From positions 368,458 through 422,136 of the forward strand of contig CAUYUJ010014258.1 in assembly GCA_963575745.1 (NCBI GenBank): a stretch of DNA of 53,679 nucleotides, in the 5' to 3' direction. Made by a program: the position numbers and the translations under genes. Within the stretch, counting starts at the first letter, position 1. Each line of letters starts with the position of its first letter. Positions 9,583-18,742 of the stretch are shown here, piece after piece. Below the pieces are notes generated by a model. It was given only the letters and a program-made list of their open reading frames with translations, did no database searches and was not told where the DNA came from. Source of the DNA: Prorocentrum cordatum. Lineage: Eukaryota; Sar; Dinophyceae; Prorocentrales; Prorocentraceae.

Positions 9583-10192
9583 ACATGTATACAAGTATGT
9601 GTATGTACGTATGTATGCATGTATGCATGTAACCATGTATGTACGTACGCATGCATGCATACAAGCATGCATGCATGTATGCATGCATACATGTGTGTAT
9701 GTATGTGTACCTGCTTGCATGCATACATGATTGTATGTGTATGTATATGCATGCATGTATGTGTGTAGGTATGTACGTACGTGTGTGCATGTATGTAGGT
9801 ACGAATGAACGAACGTATGTAGCCATGTGTGTATGTATGTGTGTACGTATGCAGGTGTGTATGTATACATGCATAAATGTATGCGTGCATGCATGTCTGT
9901 ATGTTTGGTTGTATGTATGTGTGTATGTATGTGCGTGTGTGTATGTGTGCATGTATGTGTATGCATGCATACGTGCATGTCAGTGTGCGTGCGTATTCGT
10001 GTATGAATGTATGTATGCATGTATGTAGGTACGTATGTATGTGGGTATATGTGTCTATAAGTATGTGCGCATGCATGCATGCATGCGTGTGTGTATGTAT
10101 GTATGTATGTATGTATGTATGTATGTACATATGTGTGTGTGTTTGCATGTATGCAGGCATATGTGCATGGGTGAAGCTATATGTATATACAT
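9583..10192. repeat. TATG/CATG tetranucleotide satellite
   Basis: About 600 bp of GTAT/GCAT/GTGT tetranucleotides with scattered substitutions. It gives long artefactual His-Thr-Tyr or Met-Tyr-Val-Cys frames on both strands. It ends about 230 bp 3' of GILT exon 1, inside intron 1. Confidence 0.95.
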
Positions 10193-10420
10193 AGGCGATT
10201 GAGAGTATATGATTGGGAACCATCCATTATGTAGTCGATGGCCTACTCGAAGACTGAGGGACGCCACATGCTCCGAATCTTAGTCTGCCGACGACTCAGC
10301 GAAACCTAGGGGTCCTCCCCATCCTCCCTGCCCCGCTTCTCCTCTGTCCTTCTCGCTGATACTCTTCTCTCGTCGCTGTGCCGCCATCTCTATACAAAGC
10401 CCGAGGTCCTCGGTCACCAC

Positions 10421-10651
10421 TGCCGCGTTGCCGAAGGGGACGAGCTCGAGGTCGATCCTGTCCCTGAAGTCCTTGTCGCCCCAAATCTTCCTGAAGTCAT
10501 TGTCCAGGAGCTCGTGGCAGTATGGGCACAGGGACTCGTAGTAGATCTCCAGGTGCACCTTCGCCTTGCCGCCCGCCCTGGCGGACACGCTGACGGCGCC
10601 GGCGGGGGAGCTGCAAGCCGCAGCCGCCGCCGCGGTCAGCAACGCCCACAT
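10421..10651 (-). CDS. GILT: GILT-type thiol reductase, exon 1
   Basis: Gamma-interferon-inducible lysosomal thiol reductase family: enzymes that reduce protein disulfides in acidic or secretory compartments using a CxxC pair. This 77-residue exon starts MWALLTAAAAAACSSPAGA, a convincing signal peptide. It continues with VHLEIYYESLCPYC (the family's beta strand and active site, C42-P-Y-C45) and IDLELVPFGNA, the conserved block before the CQH signature. The chosen start is the first Met, and the signal peptide supports it. A (GGA)n region and no TATA-like box lie upstream, as expected for dinoflagellates. Exons 2 and 3 follow in the same phase. The family is clear; whether the protein is lysosomal, vacuolar or secreted cannot be told here. 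Confidence 0.9.
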
Positions 10652-11987
10652 GGGGGCGAAGGCTCCTCTTGCAAGGTATACGTGTTATGGACTTGCTCGA
10701 ACCTGAGCCCGCGCGATGCAGAACCCCCGCCACCCCCCTCCCTCGTGGCGGGAAAAGCAAGGGGGAAGAAGCAGGAGCGGAAGGAGGAGGAGGAGGAGGA
10801 GCAGGAGGAGGAGGAGGAGCAGGAGGAAGAGAAGAAGGAGAAGAAGGAGGAAAAAGAGGAGGAAGAGAAAAGGTAGGTGGAGAAGGAGGGGGAGGAAGAG
10901 AAGGAGAGAGGAGGAGGCGAATGAGGATCTCGGGGGGTGGGGATGGTGAGAACGAGCGAGGCGGGAGGAAGGAGAGAGGCGGAGAAATATAGCAAGGCGG
11001 GGAGGTCAGAAGGAGACGGGGCACGAGGAACAGGAGCAGGAGGGCGGCATGGCGCGAGGCTACCAGACCGCCACGCGACGCCGTTCTCGACGCCAGGCGC
11101 AGCAAGAAGCGAGGACGCGCACTGGAGGCAGGCTCTGCACGCCGCTCGCGGGAACCGCTCGCGCGCAGCGCGCCCCATCGCATAATTGCCAGGCCACGTC
11201 GTCCCAGACTGCCGCACCTCCCGCAGACGCGGGGCAGCGAGAGAGAGAGAGAGAGAGATGGCGTAGCACACGCGCCGCCTCTTCTCTGCGTGGGCCTCGC
11301 TTGCGTGGCCACTCTGCGCGGCCAGCTGCTTCGGGCTTGGGGAGCGCTGGGGGAGCTTGGGGGCACGACGACGACGACGACAGCCTGTGCTGCAGGATAG
11401 CCATACTCGCTTTGGGCCTGCCTACTGCTCCAAACAAGCGGCCTGCTTGACCGAAGGGATCGGGGAGGCTGGTGGTGAACGGGGGAGGGGAGCACCACAG
11501 ACATGAACGGCTACTTTGGCCTTCGGCGGAGGGGCACGGCGGAGGGGCACCAGCCCCACTGTGGGCCGTCGAGTGCAAGTTTCAAGATCCTCTCTCTCTC
11601 TCTCACCTTTTACGATACCACAGCCCCGCCAGGACAGCCAAGCAGCGCCTGCTGGCTCTCACGTCGTATTGCCCAGCTCGCCCACTGCTCCATCTTGCCG
11701 AGCAAGGAGCGGGCAATATGTTTGTTTGTGCTGCATACACGCGTGTGTCGGACCTACTGCTGCCCCTCTTGTACGCTGTATTCCTCGGCATGCCACGTTG
11801 CGTTGTGTTTGCATTGTGCTCCCCGACTCCCACCGGCTGCCTGCTTCGTTACTCCGCGCCCACGTGGGCACCTAATGTTCTACCTGTTCCTTCGGCATCT
11901 CTTGCGTCCGCACTGGCAGCAGCGTGACTGCGCGACCTCCTGCCCAAGTCGGCGCATTCACCTTCTTCTCTCGAGGAACGCAGCTAA
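10652..11987. other. Region upstream of the GILT gene, no gene recognised
   Basis: Holds (GGA)n-rich sequence at about 10775-10925, short (GA)n and (TC)n runs near 11240 and 11590, and several overlapping open frames of up to 335 codons with no recognisable motif. The GILT 5' end and any trans-splice acceptor (candidate AG in TTGCAAG about 15 bases before the ATG) would be here. Confidence 0.5.
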
Positions 11988-12125
11988 AAAGGAGGAGGAG
12001 AAGGAGGTATAGGAGGAGGAGGGGGAGGAGGGAGGAGGAGGAGGAGGAGGAGGGGGAGAAGGAAGAGGAGGAGGAGGCGGAGGAGGAGGAGGAGGCGGAG
12101 GCGGAGGCGGAGAAGGCGGAGGGGA
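11988..12125. repeat. (GGA)n tract
   Basis: Imperfect GGA/GAG/GCG array, purine on the plus strand. Confidence 0.9.
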
Positions 12126-12324
12126 AAGAGAAACGCAACAGCTTCGTCTCTCGTGTTTGCCAGCGGAAAACAGGAGAAGGAAGAGGAGACGCGACACGCC
12201 TACGCGTCCGAGCGCGCCGAGAAGAGATGCTGGAAATCCAGGACAGGCAGAAACGACGAGCGCGCAGGGCCCGACGAGCGAGAAGGCAGGACACGTGCAC
12301 CAAAGAGTCGAGCGCATCCGGACT

Positions 12325-12733
12325 GCCGAAGACAAAGGCAGAGGCGGGCGTCGCAGGAAGACCGGAGCGAGGAGCGAGGCAGAGCGAGGAGGAAGAGGAT
12401 GTAAGGGGAGCGTACAGTGCCGTTTCTAATACATGCTCCGCGTGCGGATCACGTATAAAAATGCAGGGATTTAAAATTAAAAACAACGATGAGTTCATGC
12501 ATACATTCATTCATACATTAATCATGGGCACCAAATCCGCTGTAACAAATCCTATGTATTAAAAACTGCCCTGGACAGGGGGAGAACGCACGAGGAGGAG
12601 GATGGAGGGGGTGGGAGGCAGAGGCGGGCGTCGCAGGAAGACTGCCGAAGACAAAGGCAGAGGCGGGCGTCGCAGGAAGACTGGAGCGAGGAGCGAGGCA
12701 GAGCGAGGAGGAAGAGGATGGAAGGGGAGCGTA
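12325..12733 (+). repeat. Segmental direct duplication
   Basis: A block of about 90-100 bp (GACTGCCGAAGACAAAGGCA, then GGCGGGCGTCGCAGGAAGAC and GAGCGAGGAGCGAGGCAGAG) occurs near 12325-12411 and again at about 12640-12733. A partial third copy lies at 12615-12650. A short A/T-rich segment (12470-12560) separates them. Non-coding as far as I can see. Confidence 0.8.
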
Positions 12734-12972
12734 GAAGGGGGAGAACGCACGAGGAGGAGGAGGATGGAGGGGGCGGGAGGCGAGGCGCAGGAGAAGCCCA
12801 CATCGCAAAGGGGACATCGGCTCGCATCGCCGTGCGCGCCGCGCTCCGGGCCACGTCGGCACGGGGCCGACACCACATCGCATCGGCCGCGCCGGGCTGC
12901 ACAGCAGCCGCCCTGCAGGCCTCGGGCCGCCCCGAGAGGAAGAGAGGAGGGAGACGGGAGAGAGAATGGACC

Positions 12973-13390
12973 TCCTCCTCGCTCCTCCTCCCCCCTCCTC
13001 CTCCCCCCTCCTCCTCCCCCCTCCTCGCTCTTCCTCGCTCCTCCTCCTCCCCCTCCTCCTCCTCGCTTCTCCTCCTCCATCCTCCTCCTCCTCCTCCTCC
13101 TCCTCACTCCTCCTCCTCCTCCCCCTTCTCCTCCCTCCTACTCATCTGCTGCTCCTCCTCCTCCTTTTCCTCCTCCCCCTTCCTCCTCCCCTCCTCCTCC
13201 TCATTCTCCTGCTCCTCCTTCCTCCATCCTCCTCCTTCCTCCACCTCCTTTTCCTCCCTCCTCGCCCCCTCCTCCTCCCCCTCCTCCCCCCCCTCCTCGT
13301 TCTTCCTCGCTCCTCCTCCTCCCCCTCCTCCTCCTCGCTTCTCCTCCTCCTCCTCCTCCTCCTCCTCCTCCTCCTCCTTCTCCTCCTTGG
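12973..13390. repeat. (CTC)n/(TCC)n tract
   Basis: About 420 bp, almost entirely pyrimidine on the plus strand, with larger internal repeats of a CCTCCTCGCTTCTCC type. The orientation is opposite to the tracts in the GILT introns. Confidence 0.9.
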
Positions 13391-13768
13391 CCATCGGAGC
13401 GTCGGAACTGGACCGCATGGGGCCAGCCGGCACCGCTATCGGACCAGATCGGTCGGATCGAGGCAGGGCCCGGACACCGAGGCGAGAGAGGGCTCTGAGG
13501 CCGTGTCCCGTGCGCCGATCCTCGGCGCCGCGCGGGAGCCGCGGCGGCGGCAGCTCGAAGCGTCGGTCCCGGGACCCCCGTGGGGGTGCCAACGCACGAG
13601 CTTCCCGAGCTGCGTCCGGCCGTGGCGACGAGGGGGGCCCCTGCAGGCCCCGTCGTCTCAACACGCGCTCATCTCAACTCGCGCTCCGCTAAGGATCCCC
13701 GGCGCGCGCGAAGGGTCCTCCACCTCCTCGTCGCTCCCTGCCCGGACCTCGGCCGCCGCGGCCCTCAC

Positions 13769-13816
13769 CGTCTCCACGTCGACGGCGATCGGGACCTTGC
13801 CCAGCGCCGACGGGTC
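13769..13816 (-). CDS. Candidate 48-nt microexon, unknown protein
   Basis: The frame DPSALGKVPIAVDVET is bounded by a textbook acceptor (CTGCAG|GAC) and a textbook donor (ACG|GTGAGG). It is phase 0 at both ends. If the donor is not used, the frame runs on through VRAAAAEVRAGSDEEVEDPS. No family is recognised. A TA-flanked miniature element begins 44 bp upstream in the would-be intron. The call rests on splice sites and codon character only. Confidence 0.4.
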
Positions 13817-13859
13817 CTGCAGCGGGCACGGGATCGGGGAGGAGGGAGCGGGGGCAGGG

Positions 13860-14034
13860 TACAGTCGGAGCGCATAGGAGAGGACACGCGACAGGACACG
13901 AGACCCTGTCGAAGGTAACGGAGCCTCCAACAACCACAGGACACGAGGGTGCTCTTAGCCCAGACACGGGATGGACAGGACACAGGAAACCCCCTGATTT
14001 TGCAGGGTCGACCTGCCACTGCGCGCCGACTGTA
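13860..14034. mobile_element. TA-flanked miniature element, TACAGTCGG termini
   Basis: 175 bp, starting TACAGTCGG and ending CCGACTGTA, with TA at both edges as in Tc1/mariner-type insertions. The interior (repeated AGGACACG) is not obviously related to the other elements with these ends at 24177, 43390 and 45345. CAGGG sits on both sides. No coding capacity. Confidence 0.6.
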
Positions 14035-15179
14035 CAGGGTCCGAGGTTCGGGGGGGCACAGATGGGGGAACACAACATGACACCAGATGTACATCCCAAC
14101 CGGTAGAAGTTATGAAAACGTTCGCAGGTACTCCACGCCTGCCCTGTGTTGCTCTCTATTTCTCTCTCTGGTTCTGTCCTTCTCTCTGTTCAGTGTCCCT
14201 TGCTCTACTATGTGGATATTATGTGTAACGCCAGCTCGTCACGTTCTCTTCCATATGAATGATATTAACTACTTTGCAGCGTTGGTTTTAGACTTGCGTA
14301 GGTGTACATATAACATCTATACATGTATGCGCCTCACTCGGTTTCCGTTTCCTCTTCATACATATCACGCGTATGCTCTGTTTATCCATGTTTGTTGTTG
14401 AAGTTGATGTTTGCATACACCTGTCTATGTTTGAATAAACGTATATATATATGTGTATACATATACGCACTCACGCGTATCTATACATGTAGATATATGC
14501 ACAAACATGTATATGATATGGACGTATATTTGTAAGCGTGTGTTTTCAAACCACCATGTTAATATACACATGTTTATGTATGTCGGTGCATATGCATGTA
14601 TACATGCAGATGTGGACCACTATCGTTCTGTGTCCTTCTATATTGCTGCCCTTCTACTGCGCCTGTTTTCAGGAGCCTTGTTCTACCCCGTATGCTCCCT
14701 ATGTGTATATACCAACATATATAAAACATAGTTACATTCGCGTGTGTACAGATAAGTACGTCGTTTGTTTTCACTCTCGGTCTCTCTCTCTCTCTCTTTC
14801 TCTTTCTCTCTCTGATCGGACATGTCCTCCCATACGTGGTATGACAGCTTAGCTCGTTCTATCTGTTACCCCACAGAGTTACGATGCCACGGTCTAGTGA
14901 CCCCGAGCGTAGGAATCCAATATCCTGGCCGCCCGCCGAAATCGGCGGGACACCTGTACCGAATATTTTCAGTGTGACCACTTCACTACGAACATCGGCG
15001 GGGGGAGAAGCCATACTGCTACACCACGGACCTCTCCAGGGGCGACCTCTGGCCGAGATCTCTAAATGTTTCCAATTGCGGCCAGCGGTAACGGTACGCG
15101 CCATATAACAATCACTCAGGGATGATAAGGTTCGTGGGTTAGGCGGAGATCATCTACGATCCCCCTGGGGAAGGCCAGC
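14035..15179. other. A/T-rich stretch without a recognised gene
   Basis: GC drops markedly compared with the rest of the window. Contains (TA)/(CATA)-type simple repeats at about 14430-14620 and (TC)n at 14779-14816. A 104-codon frame at 14087-14401 has no coding-like features. The segment 14870-15110 is unique sequence with no clear frame. Confidence 0.5.
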
Positions 15180-15240
15180 GTTATGATCATGATGATGATG
15201 ACGATGGTGATGATGCTGATGATGATGGTGATCCTGGGCG
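15180..15240. repeat. GAT trinucleotide repeat
   Basis: Short GAT/GGT array. It reads as poly-His/Asp on the minus strand and extends an open frame beyond the proposed exon end at 15316. Confidence 0.85.
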
Positions 15241-15315
15241 CTCGCGTAGACTGACGTTGTAGATCTGGGCACAAAACTGACTCGAGAGATCTCGAAGCTC
15301 GTGGCTACAACTTGC

Positions 15316-15654
15316 CTGCGCAAGAGAAGGTCCTTGGCCGTTCTGGCAAAGATACCGCTCTTGCGCACGGCTTCAAGCCACTCGCCCATGTAGGCTCGGC
15401 ACCCTTTGGCGCCGTCCTTGCACGGGAAGCTCTTGGTGCACGCTTGGGCGGCAGCGCTTGCCTCCTCGAAGGTGGCGTGCTTCGGCTCGACCGCCGTGGG
15501 GTCCTTGAAGGGCTTGGCCTTGCTCTTGGCCTTGGCCTTGGGCCTTGGCCAAATCGTTGTCGCTGGCCACTTTGAGTTAGTTGATCCACTCGTTGCCTCG
15601 GGCGTGAACTGGTGAAAATCCCACAGCCTGGCCACGCGCTCGTGATTGCGGAAG
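15316..15654 (-). CDS. Candidate internal exon, unknown protein with Lys/Ala-rich and Cys-containing segments
   Basis: The open frame reads ...SFRNHERVARLWDFHQF..., then a basic KAKAKSKAKPFKD stretch, then an amphipathic Cys-containing part (AAAQACTKSFPCKDGAKGC) and EWLEAVRKSGIFARTAKDLL. The proposed acceptor is ATATCAG|C. The donor is CGCAG|GCAAGT, a GC donor otherwise perfectly complementary to U1 and typical of dinoflagellate GC-AG introns. Past the donor the frame degenerates into poly-His from a GAT repeat, which supports stopping here. The 3' junction is phase 2, so it does not join directly to the microexon at 13769-13816. No family is recognised. Confidence 0.5.
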
Positions 15655-16160
15655 CTGATATGGTGAGACCACCATGGGCATGCTCAGCGTGTTTGATGCG
15701 GTTGCTAGTCAACATGAGATGACAGCAACTTCGATTCGCAACTTCCCCCGTGGATTATCAAGTTCGGCCTCCGCGCCCCTCTCCACAATTAAATCCCAGT
15801 GAACCGGGATGAAAAATAAAGGGGTTAAGAGGGGGGTGCATTTTTATCCGGGGCGCCCGGCTATTGGCATACATGTTCCTTCTCTGCCCTCAAGAAAGAA
15901 AGTACTCCGACGGAAGGACCCCACATGACAATCTGTTTTGCGTGCCCTTCTCCCTTTCCTCCTGGCCATGGCAAACACCCTCCTCTCGCCCTCTCCTCTG
16001 CCCTCTTTTCCCTCCTTCTTCTATTTCTCCCTTCCCCTCCTTCTACCTCCCCCTCCTCCTTCTCCACCTCCTCCTTATCATCGCCCTCCCCCATACCCTC
16101 CCCCTCCTCATCTTCCTCCTGCCGCTTCTCTACGTGCACCTCCCCCTCCCCCTGGTCGGG

Positions 16161-16240
16161 GCAAGCAAGTCGATGTTCCTCGGCGCCGTCACCGCCTCGG
16201 CCAGCACTGGCGCGTTCTCTGATGGCCGCGTCGCGCAGCC
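16161..16240 (+). CDS. Weak candidate exon before a minisatellite
   Basis: After about 200 bp of pyrimidine-rich sequence the plus frame reads SKSMFLGAVTASASTGAFSD, then GRVAQ, before entering the 68-bp minisatellite. It has a plausible acceptor (GCAAG|) and coding-like composition, but no identifiable donor or family. Confidence 0.2.
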
Positions 16241-16422
16241 GTTGGGACAACCCCGCGGGCGAGGCTGTCGGGACAACCCCGCGAGCCGCCGGCGCGCAAA
16301 ACCAAACCGTTGGGACAACCCCGCGGGCCAGGCTGTCGGGACAACCCCGCGAGCCGCTGGCGCGCAAGACCAAACCGTTGGGACAACCCCGCGGGCCAGG
16401 TTGTCGGGACAACCCCGCGGGC
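16241..16422 (+). repeat. 68-bp minisatellite
   Basis: About 2.7 copies of a 68-bp unit built from GGGACAACCCCGCGGGC and GGGACAACCCCGCGAGCC half-units separated by GGCGCGCAA and ACCAAACC. High identity between units. Confidence 0.95.
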
Positions 16423-16469
16423 TTCGAGCGGGGCGCAGCCGCGCTCAGGCGGGAGGCGGCCCGAAGCCC

Positions 16470-17225
16470 AGCTCTGCCGCGAGCTGAGACTTCCTCACAA
16501 TTCACTCACAGACGAGGTTCCCGCCTGATACTTCCTCAGAATTCCCGCCTGAGGAGCCCAAAAGTGACGACAGTTACAGGATTCCGATGACCCGCTCGGA
16601 TTACTAATATGAGCTGCGGGCCCCATAGGGAGGGGGCTCCCGCCTGAGATTTCCTTGCAATTTACTCACAGACGAGGCTCCCGCCTGATACTTCCTCAAA
16701 TTCAAGCCTGAGGAGCCCAACCGTGACGACAGTTACAAAATTCCGATGGCCCGCTCGGATTACTAAAATGATCTGCGGGCCCCATAGGGAGGGGGCTCCC
16801 GCCTGAGACTTCGTCGCAAGTTACTCGCAAACGAAGCTCCCGCCTGATACTTCCTCCACATGCAGGCCTGAGGAGCCCAAAAGTGACGACGGTTACAAAA
16901 TTCCGATGGCCCGCTCGGATTATTAACATGATCTGCGGGCCCCATAGGGAGGGGGCTCCCGCCTGAGACTTCCTCGCAATTCACTCACAGACGAGGCTCC
17001 CGCCGGATACTTCCTCCAAATTCAAGCCTGAGGAGCCCAACAATGACGACAATTACAAGAGTCCGATGACCCGCTCGGATTACTAACATGATCTGCGGGC
17101 CCCATAGGGAGGGGGCTCCCGCCTGAGACTTCCTCGTAATTCACTCACAGATGAAGCTCCCGCCTCATGCTTCCCCCATATTCAACCCTCAGAAGCCCCC
17201 AAAGTGACGACAGATACAGGAGACC
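16470..17225 (+). repeat. ~159-bp satellite
   Basis: Four full copies and a degenerate fifth. Landmarks repeat at 16616, 16775, 16935 and 17095: GCGGGCCCCATAGGGAGGG, CCCGCCTGAGACTTCC, ACTCACAGACGAGGCTCC, and CCGATGACCCGCTCGGATTA. Non-coding. Confidence 0.95.
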
Positions 17226-17545
17226 GATGACGATGCGATGAGTGAGTGATGATGATGACGAGTGAGTGATGATGATTATGGTAATGATGGTGATGCCGAT
17301 GATAGTGACGATGACGATGATGATGAGTTCTCGAATGATGATGATGACTGAGTTGATGATATTGATGATGATGAGTGAGTGAGCCGTGTGATGATGATGG
17401 TGGTGATGATGACCATCACACTCTCTCACGCGCACACTCATCATCATCATATATGAGTGCTGGTGAGTCAGTGAGTGACTGAGTCAGTGAGTGTGTGAGG
17501 GATGATGAGTGAGTGAGTGAGTGAGTGAGTGAGCGAGGAATGAGT
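17226..17545. repeat. GATGAT / GAGTGAGT simple repeats
   Basis: Mixed GAT trinucleotide and GAGT tetranucleotide arrays that follow directly on the degenerate end of the 159-bp satellite. Confidence 0.9.
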
Positions 17546-17706
17546 GATGATGACGATGGTGGGTTCTTGTTCCTGCGCGGGGTGTCCAAAGAAAATTATG
17601 ATACCGGAATTCCCCACATAATGATGTTATTGGGATAGCGGAATCAAGGATCATTTTGTCATGAAATTGCCGACCCCCCCTCGCCCTCTCCATCCTTTCC
17701 TATCAC

Positions 17707-18226
17707 ATGGTTTGCGAATACCCTCCTCGCTCAGGCGGGGCCTCCCTGGAGGGGTGGGAGGGGCACGAAACCTGATAAATAACACTGTTTTCGAATAGCG
17801 TCCTCGCTCAGGCGGGGCCTCCCTGGAGGGGTGGGAGGGGCACGAAACCTGATACATAACACTGTTTTCGAATAGCGTCCTCGCTCAGGCGGGGCCTCCC
17901 TGGATGGGTTGGAGGGGCACGAAACCTTATACATAGCACTGCTTTCGAATAGCGTCCTCGCTCAGGCGGGGCCTCCCTGGAGGGCTGGGAGGGGCACGAA
18001 ACCTGATAAATAACACTGTTTTCGAATAGCGTCCTCGCTCAGGCGGGGCCTCCCTGGAGGGTGGGAGTGGCACGACACCTGATAAATAACACTGTTTTCG
18101 AATAGCGTCCTCGCTCAGGCGGGGCCTCCCTGGAGGGGTGGGAGGGGCACGAAACCTGATATTTAACATTGTTTTCGAACAGCGTCCTCGCTCAGGCGGG
18201 GCCTCCCTGGAGGGGTGGGAGGGGCG
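17707..18226 (-). repeat. 78-bp minisatellite (26-codon period)
   Basis: Seven copies of a 77-79-bp unit: TTCGAATAGCGTCCTCGCTC, AGGCGGGGCCTCCCTGGAGG, GGCACGAAACCTGATA. Because the usual period is 78, one minus frame stays open over several units (FRAPPTPPGRPRLSED...). Indels in some units break it, so I treat it as non-coding. Confidence 0.95.
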
Positions 18227-18590
18227 CATGGTATTGGTATGGTATTTGTATTGTATTGGTATGGTATTGGTATGGTGGGAGGGAGCCCAGACGAAACCTG
18301 ATAATTAACAGGTGTTGCATGGTATTGGTATGGTATTGGTATGGTGTGGCTTGGTATGGTACCGGTATGGTATTGTATTGGTATGGTATGGCTTGGTATG
18401 GTTTGGTATGGTAGTGGTATGGTATGGTATTGGTATGGTAGGGCTTGGTATGGTATGGTATTGGTATGGTATTGGATTGGTATGGTATGGCTTGGTATGG
18501 CTTGGTATGGTATTGGTATGGTATGGTATTGGTATGGTATGGCTTGGTATGGTATGATGATGTGCGGGATGGTATCGTATGGTATGGTTT
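18226..18590. repeat. TTGGTATGG minisatellite
   Basis: Degenerate 5- to 11-bp repeat of TATGGTATTGG and TATGGCTTGG with strict G/T versus A/C strand asymmetry. It starts where the last 78-bp unit ends. Confidence 0.95.
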
Positions 18591-18742
18591 AGGAGAAGGA
18601 CGCGGGAGGAGGAGGAGGAGGAGGAGGAGGAGAAGGAGAGGGTGTTCTGGGAAAACAAGAACCCCACTCAGGATGTGGGGAAAAAGAACCAAAACCGAGA
18701 GGATTTAGCACGCCAGGCATCCCTGTGATGAATCAACAGGGG

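Larger units (their letters stand above)
4872..10420 (-). other. GILT intron 1
   Basis: About 5.5 kb. It starts GTGGTG after the codon for the last Ala of VPFGNAA (a GC donor three bases earlier is the alternative) and ends GAG. It holds a second copy of the 3118 repeat, three miniature inverted-repeat elements, an opposed (CTC)n/(GGA)n block, and a 600-bp TATG satellite. A plus-strand frame at 7153-7360 (containing TADSFIDASGQEVYQPPRA) looks mildly coding-like, but nothing supports it as a nested gene. Confidence 0.7.

Noticed and set aside
9129-10223. 364-codon His/Thr/Tyr-rich minus frame
   Set aside because: It is the TATG satellite read in one frame. Its N- and C-terminal extensions show no recognised motif and lie in a GILT intron.
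16241-18226. CRISPR-like array
   Set aside because: Units are contiguous tandem repeats without unique spacers, in an evidently eukaryotic nuclear context.
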